This document shows, in pieces, positions 26,206-35,614 of a stretch of DNA of 48,565 nucleotides. The first letter of the stretch is position 1, and every line of letters starts with the position of its first letter. The notes beneath the pieces are model-generated. The model did no database searches. It was given only the letters and a program-made list of their open reading frames with translations, and had not been told where the DNA came from. This DNA is from Pseudomonadota bacterium (GTDB lineage: Bacteria; Pseudomonadota; Alphaproteobacteria; Micropepsales; Micropepsaceae). The stretch lies in assembly GCA_021804785.1 (NCBI GenBank), contig JAJZGY010000012.1, positions 1 through 48,565 on the forward strand, given 5' to 3'. A program made the translations under genes and the position numbers.

Positions 26206-28290
26206 TCAACCAGGCTGCGCGGGTGGGCCCAGCAGCTGCAACAGGTCGTCTGGGGTCAGGATCTGCGGCAGCACCTTCGCCCGCGCAGCACCGGGAGCAT
26301 AATAGAGGTAAAGCGGAACACCGGCCCGCCCGTGGGCTCGCAGCAGTGATGTGATCTGGGCATTACGGCTCGTCCAGTCGGCGACCAGATAGACGACATG
26401 GTGGCGTTTGAACGCCTGCTGGACGGACGGTGCCTGCAGGGCCAGTTTTTCATTGACCATGCACGTAATGCACCACGCGGCAGTGGCATCAACAAAAACC
26501 GGCCGACCGGCCTCACGCAGTTGCGCGAGCCTTTGCGCTGTGTAGGGTTGCGCATTAAGTCCGGTGGCAATGACAGCTTTTACTGCTCCCGTCGCCCGCG
26601 CGTCTTGAGCGACAAGGCCAAGCGCGCTCAACGACGCCGCCACCGCGAGTGCGCTTGCGAGCCCACCGGCACGCCGCCAGAATTCACCGGCCGGTCGGCT
26701 TACTTTATAGGCCCATGCGGCAAAACCTACACCGATCATCGCCCCCAGACTGGCGATCAATGCAGTGCTTCCAGCCTCCGCGCTCAGCACCCAAAGTAGC
26801 CAGGCGCTCGCGCCATACATCGGAAAGGCCAATGCTTCACGCAGGCGCACCATCCAGACACCCGGTCGGGGCAGCCAACGGCGCCAGCGTGGCATCAGCG
26901 CGAGCAATACAAAGGGCGCGGCAAAGCCGATGCCAAGTGCGGTGAAGACGAGAATGGCCACCGCAGCACTTTGTGACAGCGCGTAGCCAAGCGCCGCAGC
27001 CATGAACGGCGCTGTGCAGGGGGCCGATACGGCAACCGCAAGCAAACCAGTGAAGAACGAACCCCACGCATCGGCGCGGTTGGTCAAACGCCCGCCACCA
27101 CCAAAATTCCTGCCCAGCTCGACCACACCTGAAAAATTCAGCCCCACTGTAAACAGGAGCAAGGCAAACACCGCGACAAAGAGGGGCTGCTGCAACTGAA
27201 AGCCCCAGCCGACCGCGATGCCGCCGGCACGCAGAAACACCGCCCCGGTTCCCAGGCCGACGAAGCCCAGAAGGACGCCGGCGCCATAGGCAAGCCCCTG
27301 GGCTGCGACGCGCGCGCGATGATGCTGTGCACTCTCGGCGATCGCGAGGATTTTGATGGCCAGAACCGGCAGCACGCAGGGCATCAGATTGAGGACAAGT
27401 CCGCCGCCAAGCGCCAGCAGGAGCACAAAGATCAGGCTCTGCGTTGCCCGTCGGGCAAAATCGACTTTGGGTACGGCCCCTTCTGGTGCATCTACGGTAA
27501 GCGCCGTGATCGTACCTTCCGCATCGCGCAATTCGAGCACGCCCTTCAGTGGTCCGTGCTGGTGGGGGCGGGCCTCCAGCTCAAGTGCGATGCCGCCGCG
27601 CAGGCGCCGCAGGTGCTGTACGACCGTGGGGTCAATCTGCCCGCCACTGAAGGGCGCATAAAGAGCGCTGGTGGGTCGGGCCGCAGCGAGCTCCTTGGAG
27701 GCGACAAAGAGGATGAGCTGCGTGCCATGCCGACCATAGCGGACCTGGTAGGGCGAGGGTATCGGCAGTCTGGCGCGGGCGGCCGCGAATTTAGCAGCGA
27801 TAGTCGCATAGGGCGCCGATGGTGCCGCACTGATGGCGACCGGAAGTGTCAGTCTGGCTGACTGGGGGATACAGATCTCTTTACAGACGAGCCACTGGGC
27901 ATCGGCATTGAGCGTGACCAGGGTGCCCGGGCGCACCCCGCGCGGAGCCACGAGGTCGGTCAGGAGCCAGACCTTGTGCTCGTAGCCGTAATCAATTAGC
28001 GGACCTGTCGCCAGGCGTTCCGGATAGGGCCACAAGAGGGGGCCGGCGCTCCAGCCTTTGGGCAAGCTCCAGGAGAGGGTGGTGGGGGTTCCCGCTGCAC
28101 CAGGATTGCGCCAATAGGTGTGCCAGCCTCTGGGGATATCCTGTTCAAAGGCGACACTGAGCCGGCCTCCAGGTGCCACGCTGGTGGTTTCGCTGACCAA
28201 CCGGACGCGGACGTCGGGCGCTCCGGCCATTGCCCCAAGAGGAGCCAGGGCAAAAAACAACAGCAGCAACAAAGCAAGACGGCGCGCCAT
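26206..28290 (-). CDS. Thiol:disulfide interchange protein, DsbD/ScsB-like, three-domain
   Basis: A 694-residue inner-membrane electron carrier that passes reducing power from cytoplasmic thioredoxin to the periplasm. A signal peptide (1-23) leads to a large N-terminal periplasmic domain with C136 and C140 (VCKEIC). Then comes a membrane core of about eight helices with the cysteines of NLMPCVLPV and SAPCTAPFM, and a C-terminal thioredoxin-like domain with AAWCITC. All three cysteine pairs are intact. The large N domain resembles ScsB, which in other bacteria is linked to copper tolerance. TATAGC ends five bases before the ATG, so a leaderless message is possible. Confidence 0.9.
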   Translation of the reverse strand: MARRLALLLLLFFALAPLGAMAGAPDVRVRLVSETTSVAPGGRLSVAFEQDIPRGWHTYWRNPGAAGTPTTLSWSLPKGWSAGPLLWPYPERLATGPLIDYGYEHKVWLLTDLVAPRGVRPGTLVTLNADAQWLVCKEICIPQSARLTLPVAISAAPSAPYATIAAKFAAARARLPIPSPYQVRYGRHGTQLILFVASKELAAARPTSALYAPFSGGQIDPTVVQHLRRLRGGIALELEARPHQHGPLKGVLELRDAEGTITALTVDAPEGAVPKVDFARRATQSLIFVLLLALGGGLVLNLMPCVLPVLAIKILAIAESAQHHRARVAAQGLAYGAGVLLGFVGLGTGAVFLRAGGIAVGWGFQLQQPLFVAVFALLLFTVGLNFSGVVELGRNFGGGGRLTNRADAWGSFFTGLLAVAVSAPCTAPFMAAALGYALSQSAAVAILVFTALGIGFAAPFVLLALMPRWRRWLPRPGVWMVRLREALAFPMYGASAWLLWVLSAEAGSTALIASLGAMIGVGFAAWAYKVSRPAGEFWRRAGGLASALAVAASLSALGLVAQDARATGAVKAVIATGLNAQPYTAQRLAQLREAGRPVFVDATAAWCITCMVNEKLALQAPSVQQAFKRHHVVYLVADWTSRNAQITSLLRAHGRAGVPLYLYYAPGAARAKVLPQILTPDDLLQLLGPPAQPG

Positions 28291-28404
28291 GGTTTGCTAT
28301 AACCCGGGCCGCCACGACTCGCCAGCGCCATCGCGCAGCCCTCGGCAAACCCCTCCGGCCTCGGCTAGAGGCTTTGGTCCAGAGCTCACACACAGGAGTG
28401 CCAC

Positions 28405-29414
<1,010 letters not shown>

Positions 29415-29415
<1 letters not shown>

Positions 29416-29996
29416 TGCGCATCACCGCAGGACGTTTCAGGGGCCGTACCTTGCATACCCCTCGGGATCAGCGCACCCGACCGACCTCGGACAAGCTGCG
29501 TCAGGCCGTGTTCAATATTCTCGCGCATGGCGAGATCGGTGCCGATTTTACGCTTGAGGGCGCGGCTGTCGTCGATATGTTTGCCGGCACCGGTGCGATG
29601 GGATTTGAGGCCATATCGCGCGGCGCCGGCTTTTGCCTCTTCGTCGAAGACGCCGCGGCCGCCATAGCCCTCATCCGCCAGAACATCGAGGCACTGGGAC
29701 TTTCCGGGATCACCAAAATCTGGCGGCGGGATGGCACTGCGCTCGGACCCAGAGATACGTCTGCCTGCGGCCCCTTCGGGCTCGCCATGCTCGACCCGCC
29801 CTATCGACGGGGCTTGCTTGCGCCGGCGCTGCGAGCACTGTCGGAAGGTGACTGGCTGCGTTCCGGGGCATTGGCCATCTGCGAGGCAGCAGTGGACGAC
29901 GACGTCGCTTTGCCGCCGGGATATGCGCTTCTCGAGGCACGCAGATATGGCGAAAGCAAAATCCTGATCCTGCGTGTTGTCCCCCAAACTGCTTAA
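29415..29996 (+). CDS. rsmD: 16S rRNA (guanine(966)-N2)-methyltransferase RsmD
   Basis: Methylates G966 of 16S rRNA during small-subunit assembly. The 193-residue protein opens with MRITAGRFRGRTL and RPTSDKLRQAVFNIL, the family signature. VVDMFAGTGAMGFEAISRGA is SAM motif I, and LDPPYRRGLL is the (N/D)PPY catalytic motif. The start overlaps the reductase stop by one base. Its TAA stop overlaps the TAA of the convergent MFS gene in the four bases TTAA (29993-29996), leaving no terminator between them. Confidence 0.94.
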
Positions 29997-31192
29997 GCAA
30001 CGCCCTGATCCACAGTCTCCGTCAGCGGTGTTACCGGGGGCACGGGCGTTGTGGGGTCTTTCGCACGGTAATGGTGGTACAGCAGCACGAAAGCGGCAAT
30101 GACCCCTGGCAGCGAGAGCAGAATGACTGTCCTTAACCCTTCGCCGGCATGCACGAGCACCGCCGCGGTAATGAGCGCGGTGCTGCCGCCAAGGTCCCAG
30201 CCCCCTTCTGTGGCAATGTGAAAGCGTGCGACGCAGGGCGAGGACTGGGATTTGTTGTAAACCACGGTCATCAGCGTGGGAACGTAAAGGCAGCTGACCA
30301 GCGCCCCGAGCGCGTTGGCAATGACCGCAAAGGTCGCATCGCCGATGCTGGCCGCCCGCACCAGGGTGACCGTTGCCAGAACGCAGAGCGCGATAAAGGC
30401 CGCGCGCCGGCCATGGCCATCATCGATCAAACGGCCCAGTACAAGTCCCCCAACGGCTCCTGCCAGTGCCGCCACCGCCATTGCCCCGCCATAGCTCTGG
30501 AAATTTTCGCCAAGCGACACGAACAGTGCCAGCTGCCAGCCAAAATAAAGCCCACAGGCAATCCAGCCATCGCAGACAAAGAGGAGAACCCCTGGTAGGG
30601 CGGCTCGCAGCGCCGCCGGCGCCTGGCGTTTCACCCTGATATTCGGCGTCCACAACAGGGGCGCGGCCGCACTGAAAAGCACGAAGGCCGTCGCTCCAAA
30701 GGCAATTTTGGGCCCAAACTGTGTCAGCGCCCAGCCCGCGAGCAGGGGCGCCGCAATGCCGATCAATGCCGCCATGGCTTCACGCACACCGACCTGCTGG
30801 CCGCGATGATGGGCGTCACCAAGTGAGGCAAAAACGGCGTGATAGCTCGTCCAATAAAGGCTGTCGCCGACCGCAGATACCCCGATCAGAAGATAGAGGT
30901 TTGGTCCGATGCCATGCACTGTGGCCAGTACCGGATACTGCAACGCCGAGACCATGGTGCCTGCGATCAGAATGGGCTTCAGACCAAAGCGCAGCGCCAG
31001 CGGCAGGAGCAGCGGGCGCATCAAGAAGCGCCCCAAAAGAACGGTCGCAAGCGAGACCAGCACCGCTGGCAATGGCAGTCCGGCCTTCAGCAGAAAGACG
31101 GTATAGAATGCACCGCTGCCGGTCAGTGCCAGGGAGTGGATGGCATAGTGCAAATTGAGCAGGTTGACGGCGCGGTTACGAAAATAAGCCAT
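29993..31192 (-). CDS. Major facilitator superfamily transporter
   Basis: A 399-residue inner-membrane protein with 12 predicted helices. The helix 2-3 region contains RFLMRPLLLPLALRFGLKPIL, and the loop RLIDDGHGRRAAFIAL in the second half is an MFS motif-A-like turn (GRLIDxGxGRR). The N-terminal half has histidines in HYAIHSL and the middle has YNKSQSSPCVARFHIATEGGWDLG. The substrate is unknown. The C-terminal tail is proline/threonine-rich and cytoplasmic. It lies between mutL and rsmD; its stop codon shares bases with that of rsmD. Confidence 0.85.
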   Translation of the reverse strand: MAYFRNRAVNLLNLHYAIHSLALTGSGAFYTVFLLKAGLPLPAVLVSLATVLLGRFLMRPLLLPLALRFGLKPILIAGTMVSALQYPVLATVHGIGPNLYLLIGVSAVGDSLYWTSYHAVFASLGDAHHRGQQVGVREAMAALIGIAAPLLAGWALTQFGPKIAFGATAFVLFSAAAPLLWTPNIRVKRQAPAALRAALPGVLLFVCDGWIACGLYFGWQLALFVSLGENFQSYGGAMAVAALAGAVGGLVLGRLIDDGHGRRAAFIALCVLATVTLVRAASIGDATFAVIANALGALVSCLYVPTLMTVVYNKSQSSPCVARFHIATEGGWDLGGSTALITAAVLVHAGEGLRTVILLSLPGVIAAFVLLYHHYRAKDPTTPVPPVTPLTETVDQGVA

Positions 31193-31251
31193 GATCGCAA
31201 ACCACCATCGCGGATGAAATGGAACCAGTGGTCTCGCGCAGCAAAATCACC

Positions 31252-33030
31252 TCAGCGCCGCCCAAACAGGCGCTCAATGTCAGCGAGCTTGAGCTCGACA
31301 TAGGTGGGACGACCGTGATTGCACTGGCCACTATGAGGCGTGGCTTCCATTTCCCGCAAGAGTGCATTCATTTCCTCGGCCGAAAGCCGCCTGCCCGCGC
31401 GCACTGACATGTGGCAGGCAAGTGTCCCCGCAACCTCCTCCAGCCGCTCCTTGAGCGTGAGTGCATGCGCATTTTCTGCAAGCTCATCGGCCAGATCGCG
31501 GATGAGCCCGGCGATATCAAGTTTACCCAGCATGGCTGGCGTTTGCCGCACCAAGACCGCATCCGGACCGAAGGCTTCCAGGATGAGGCCCAGTTCAGCA
31601 AATTCGCCAGCCTTTGAACAAAGCCGCGTCACATCTGCCGGATCGAGATTAACCACTTCGGGGATGAGCAAGGGCTGCGATGCAATCCCCCCCTGGGTCA
31701 TTGCCCGCTTCATGCGTTCGTAAACCAGGCGCTCATGGGCCGCATGCTGGTCAACGATGACGATGCCGTCCTGCGTCTGCGCCACCACATAGGTTTCATG
31801 AAGCTGGGCGCGAGCGAGCCCGAGGGGGTACCGGTTGAATTCACCCAAAGACGACGTCGGCGCGGCTGGCAAGGCCGGTGGCGCCTGCCACAACATATCC
31901 GCTTGCAGTGCTGTGGCAGAGGGCGCAACGGGAACAGACGCGTGAAAGGGGGCTGGATGTGGACGAAAGGCCGCGAGTGCGGCACCGGCAACGGTGGTAG
32001 CGGCGCGGTGACCGGCGCGATCCAGAGCGTGTTTCAACGCCGACACGATCAGCCCGCGTACCAGACCTGCATCACGAAAGCGCACTTCGGTCTTGGCCGG
32101 ATGCACATTGACGTCGACAAATGCCGGATCACAGGAAAGGAACAAAGCAAGTGCCGGATGACGGTCGCGCGCCAGAAAGTCCGCATAAGCCCCGCGCACC
32201 GCGCCGATCAGAAGCTTGTCACGGACCGGACGGCCATTGACGAAGAGAAATTGGGCCATGGCATTGGCGCGGTTATAGGTTGGAAGACCGGCATAGCCTT
32301 CGATATGAACCGCCTCGCGCACCGCATCAATCGCCACGGCATTTTCGGCAAAATCCTGCCCCATAATATGTGTGAGACGGGCCAGAGGGTCTTCCAGCGC
32401 CGGGACATCCAGGCCCTTGCGTCCATCGAGGGTGAGGGTGAACGCCGTCGAAGGCCGGGCCATGGCAAGGCGCTTGATGACATCGAGTGTCGCCAGATCT
32501 TCGCTGCGCGTTGATTTGAGAAATTTGAGCCGCGCCGGCGTGGCAAAGAACAGATCGCGGACTTCGACCCTGGTGCCGCTTTGGCCGCTGGCGCGAAAGC
32601 CGATCGGATAAGGTCCTTGCCGCTGCCCTCCAGCGAGCGCAATCGCATGGGCCTCGCTCGCCGCCGTGCGACTGGCCACAACAAGACGGGCAACCGCACC
32701 TATCGAGGGTAAAGCCTCACCGCGAAATCCCATCGTGGAAATCTGCGTTAGATCATCGGCGCCATCACGACGGGGCAGTTTGGAGGTGGCATGCCGCTCC
32801 ACCGCCAGTGTGAGCTCATCGGCGGCCATGCCTACGCCATCATCCTCCACGAGAATCAGGCCGGCACCGCCTTCGGCGACCGCGATCTCGATGCGTCGGG
32901 CGCCGGCATCAAGAGCGTTTTCGACCAGTTCCTTGACCGCACTGGCCGGTCGCTCGATGACCTCGCCAGCCGCGATACGGTTTACCGTGCCCTCGTCAAG
33001 CCGGCGGATCTTGGGTGAGTCGGACGCCAT
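31252..33030 (-). CDS. mutL: DNA mismatch repair protein MutL (endonuclease-type)
   Basis: Links MutS mismatch recognition to strand removal. The 592-residue protein has an N-terminal GHKL ATPase domain ([31 protein letters not shown]) and a C-terminal dimerisation domain. The C-terminal part carries the nicking endonuclease motif DQHA(x)2E(x)4E ([12 protein letters not shown], about residues 427-438), with ACHMSVRAG and CNHGRPTY completing the metal site. CxHGRP usually reads CPHGRP; here the proline is asparagine. Like other bacteria without MutH, this organism probably nicks with MutL itself. TAGGAT ends six bases before the ATG, so the start may be leaderless; a purine-rich GGGAGG is too far upstream. 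Confidence 0.96.
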   Translation of the reverse strand: MASDSPKIRRLDEGTVNRIAAGEVIERPASAVKELVENALDAGARRIEIAVAEGGAGLILVEDDGVGMAADELTLAVERHATSKLPRRDGADDLTQISTMGFRGEALPSIGAVARLVVASRTAASEAHAIALAGGQRQGPYPIGFRASGQSGTRVEVRDLFFATPARLKFLKSTRSEDLATLDVIKRLAMARPSTAFTLTLDGRKGLDVPALEDPLARLTHIMGQDFAENAVAIDAVREAVHIEGYAGLPTYNRANAMAQFLFVNGRPVRDKLLIGAVRGAYADFLARDRHPALALFLSCDPAFVDVNVHPAKTEVRFRDAGLVRGLIVSALKHALDRAGHRAATTVAGAALAAFRPHPAPFHASVPVAPSATALQADMLWQAPPALPAAPTSSLGEFNRYPLGLARAQLHETYVVAQTQDGIVIVDQHAAHERLVYERMKRAMTQGGIASQPLLIPEVVNLDPADVTRLCSKAGEFAELGLILEAFGPDAVLVRQTPAMLGKLDIAGLIRDLADELAENAHALTLKERLEEVAGTLACHMSVRAGRRLSAEEMNALLREMEATPHSGQCNHGRPTYVELKLADIERLFGRR

Positions 33031-33152
33031 GACCCGATCCTAGCAGAGCCTCCCGGGCCAGTGGCAGAGAGGGCGCGGGGCATTTGCGCGGGCGACTGTG
33101 GACAACCCACGCCATCAAATGGTCACGATTGCACCATCACCCCGCCTAGTTC

Positions 33153-33169
33153 GGGGGACATGTTCCCCC
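33153..33169. other. Near-perfect palindrome upstream of mutL
   Basis: GGGGGA-CATGT-TCCCCC forms a strong six-base stem in the 275 bases between mutL and the small membrane protein gene. Apart from this hairpin the region shows no gene. No T-run follows on either strand. Confidence 0.35.
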
Positions 33170-33305
33170 ACGTCGGCTGGTCGCACTGATCCCCTGGAAC
33201 GATTAACGCCCCCCAGCCCCCGAACCAGGCTTAGCGCCGGCCGGCCGACATCCCTCTCCCTCATCCCTCATCCCAGCGCACCCCAGAGCCGATCCTTGCG
33301 GCGAT

Positions 33306-33683
33306 TTAATAACCCATGGCGCGCAGGTTGGCGGCCATCTGCCCGAACACCCCCCCGACAGCGCCAACCAGAACCGCGATGGTGGTTCCGGTCGCGATAA
33401 AACTCGCATAGAGGTCCCCAATGGCAGCGGAAAAGCCAATGCCAACAAAGCCGCAGACACCTCCGGCGATGGCACCTGCTGTCGCACTCGCGAACCAGCC
33501 ATGACCCGTCACTACGGCGTAAATGTAGGCAGAGGTCGCAGAGATCATCATGCCGCCGAAGAAAAAGAGGTGCTGCGCCAGCCACGGAATAAAATGTCCC
33601 GTGACGTACATGGCAAGCTGCAGCACAATGCCAACGATGGTGGCCCGGATCAGTGGCACAGGCTCAATCACTGCTACCTCCAT
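33306..33683 (-). CDS. Small integral membrane protein, unknown function
   Basis: About 125 residues from the ATG at 33683, with four hydrophobic helices rich in glycine and alanine (IRATIVGIVLQLAMYV, FFFGGMMISATSAYIYAVV, GAIAGGVCGFVGIGFSAAIG, ATGTTIAVLVGAVGGVFGQ). Repeated GxxxG-like packing motifs suggest a compact helical bundle. I do not recognise the family. It lies between mutL and the divergent Gld-type ABC operon. An earlier ATG at 33731 is possible but would start inside a stretch with no hydrophobic logic. Confidence 0.6.
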   Translation of the reverse strand: MEVAVIEPVPLIRATIVGIVLQLAMYVTGHFIPWLAQHLFFFGGMMISATSAYIYAVVTGHGWFASATAGAIAGGVCGFVGIGFSAAIGDLYASFIATGTTIAVLVGAVGGVFGQMAANLRAMGY

Positions 33684-33830
33684 CCCAAAGGTGCCAGCCT
33701 GGGCTATTGTGGCGCAGCCCAAGCCACCCATTGCCGTTGAGGTTCACACGCATCTGGCGGCCAAAGGCGCTACCTTGATGTGATGACTGAAGCGTAACCT
33801 TTGTTAGCTTGCGATGCGCGGTGTTTTTTT

Positions 33831-33853
33831 CTAGACGGCTAGCGTCAAGCTAG
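33831..33853. repeat. Cluster of three CTAG sites upstream of the Gld-type operon
   Basis: CTAG occurs at 33831, 33839 and 33850 within 23 bases, just after a run of seven T. The middle copy is embedded in GACGGCTAGCGTC, which can pair GACG with CGTC. CTAG is rare in many bacterial genomes, so three copies before an operon may mark a protein-binding site. Confidence 0.35.
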
Positions 33854-33905
33854 GTAGTCGCGCTTGGCGCCAGTGCCTCACGAACGGGCAAATCCTCGTG
33901 TGCAG

Positions 33906-34880
33906 ATGATCGAAGTCGAAGGATTGACAAAGCAGTTTGGCCCGCTTGCGGCCGTCGCCGGTATCGACCTGCGCGTCGGGCGTGGCGAGGTATTGGGATT
34001 TCTAGGGCCTAACGGCGCTGGCAAATCCACCACCATGAAGATGATCACGGGCTATCTGTCAGCAAGCTCCGGTCGGGTGCGGATTTGCGGCCAGGACATC
34101 GAGAGCCAGACCATCGCCGCACAGCGCCAGATCGGGTATCTGCCCGAGGGTGCACCAGCCTATGGCGACATGACCCCGCGCAGTTTCCTGAACTTCATCG
34201 CCGAGGTTCGTGGTTTTTATGGTGCCACCGCCAAGAGCCACATCGAGCGGGCCATTGCCAACACCGAACTTGATCCGGTGCTCGAGCAACCTATCGAGAC
34301 CCTGTCCAAGGGCTTCAAGCGTCGCGTTGGTCTGGCGCAGGCTATCTTGCATGATCCGCCAGTGCTGATCATGGATGAGCCAACTGACGGGCTTGATCCC
34401 AACCAGAAACACGCAGTGCGGCGGCTGATCCGCGACATGGCTCCGAAAAAGGCCATTATCGTCTCGACCCATCTTTTGGAAGAAGTTGAAGCCATCTGCA
34501 CCCGCGCCGTGATCATTGACCGCGGACGCATCGTTGCCGACGGGACACCGTACGAGCTTCTGACCCGCTCGCGCCATCACAATGCCGTCAGCCTGCTGTT
34601 GCCGACCGTGCAAGCCGAGCTTGCCTGGGCCCGCCTCAAATCGATGAACGATGTGGTTTCGGTCGAGCAGAGCGCGCGGCCCGACGGGCTGACGATGCTG
34701 ACCGCCTTTCCCCGGCAGGGCGCTCTGCTCATAGAAGATGTCAGCGCGCTGGTCATGGCGGAACACTGGGATGTACGGGAGCTTTATGCCGAACCAGGTC
34801 GGCTGGAAGATGTATTTCGAGCCGTCACCACCCATGATGCGGCGCGTGCGCGTGCCCAGGCAAGCGGGGCAAACCCATGA
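33906..34880 (+). CDS. ABC transporter ATP-binding protein, GldA-like
   Basis: A 324-residue cytoplasmic ATPase. Walker A is GPNGAGKST (about residues 37-45), the signature is the variant LSKGFKRRVGLAQA, Walker B is VLIMDEPTDGLD, and the H-loop is VSTHLLEE. The extra C-terminal domain of about 100 residues is as in GldA, which in Bacteroidetes is part of an ABC complex needed for gliding. Alphaproteobacteria carry the same gene order with no known role. The ATG at 33906 has no good ribosome site; GTG at 33900 or TTG at 33864 are alternatives. Its stop overlaps the permease start by four bases (ATGA). Confidence 0.92.
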   Translation: MIEVEGLTKQFGPLAAVAGIDLRVGRGEVLGFLGPNGAGKSTTMKMITGYLSASSGRVRICGQDIESQTIAAQRQIGYLPEGAPAYGDMTPRSFLNFIAEVRGFYGATAKSHIERAIANTELDPVLEQPIETLSKGFKRRVGLAQAILHDPPVLIMDEPTDGLDPNQKHAVRRLIRDMAPKKAIIVSTHLLEEVEAICTRAVIIDRGRIVADGTPYELLTRSRHHNAVSLLLPTVQAELAWARLKSMNDVVSVEQSARPDGLTMLTAFPRQGALLIEDVSALVMAEHWDVRELYAEPGRLEDVFRAVTTHDAARARAQASGANP

Positions 34881-35611
34881 GCGGATTGTGGCCGATCTTC
34901 AAGCGCGAATTTGTGGCCTATTTCGCAACGCCCCTGGCCTATGTGTTCATCGTGATCTTCCTGTTCGCCATGGGTGCTTTCACGTTCTACATCGGCAATT
35001 TCTATCAGAATGGCGTTGCCGATCTGTCCGTCTTCTTCGCCTATCATCCCTGGCTTTATCTCTTTCTCGTGCCGGCCATAGCAATGCGCCTGTGGTCCGA
35101 AGAACGCCGCAGCGGCACCATTGAACTGCTGCTCACACTGCCTATCCCGGTATGGGCGAGCGTGATCGGCAAATATCTGGCGGCTTGGGCGTTTACCGGC
35201 GTGGCACTCGTGCTTACCTTCCCCATCTGGCTCACGGTTAATTATCTCGGCAATCCGGACAATGGTGTAATCCTTGCCGGTTATGTCGGCAGCTTCCTGA
35301 TGGCCGGTGGCTATCTTGCAATCGGCGCGGCGATTTCAGCGGCCACCAGCAATCAGGTGATTGCCTTTGTGGTTTCGGTGGTGGTCTGCTTTCTGTTTAC
35401 GGTCTCTGGCGCGCCCCTCGTGCTCGACTTTGTCCGCGTCATCGCACCACTACCGATCGTGACAGCGATCTCATCATTCAGCTTCCTCACGCATTTCGGG
35501 GCTATTTCGACCGGCGTGATCGACCTTCGTGACATCATTTTCTTCGTCTCGCTGATCGCCCTGTTTCTGGCGATCAACATCGTATTGATCGACCTGAAGA
35601 AGGCGAGCTGA
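34877..35611 (+). CDS. ABC transporter permease, GldF-like
   Basis: A 244-residue six-helix ABC-2 permease. The N-terminal FKREFVAYFATPLAYVFIVIF and the EERRSGTIELLLTLPIPVWASVIGKY segment are hallmark regions of the GldF/NosY-like group. NQVIAFVVSVVVCFLF is a later helix. It pairs with the upstream ATPase, whose stop overlaps this ATG by four bases. The following GldG-like gene starts three bases after its stop. The complex may handle a lipid, peptide or envelope component; the substrate is unknown. Confidence 0.9.
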   Translation: MSGLWPIFKREFVAYFATPLAYVFIVIFLFAMGAFTFYIGNFYQNGVADLSVFFAYHPWLYLFLVPAIAMRLWSEERRSGTIELLLTLPIPVWASVIGKYLAAWAFTGVALVLTFPIWLTVNYLGNPDNGVILAGYVGSFLMAGGYLAIGAAISAATSNQVIAFVVSVVVCFLFTVSGAPLVLDFVRVIAPLPIVTAISSFSFLTHFGAISTGVIDLRDIIFFVSLIALFLAINIVLIDLKKAS

Positions 35612-35614
35612 CCC

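Noticed and set aside
33097-33105. TGTGGACAA, eight of nine to a DnaA box (TGTGGATAA)
   Set aside because: A single isolated site upstream of mutL with no other boxes, AT-rich unwinding element or replication gene nearby.
33824-33830. Run of seven T as a terminator tail
   Set aside because: The T-run comes before, not after, the nearest hairpin on the plus strand, and reads as A on the other strand.
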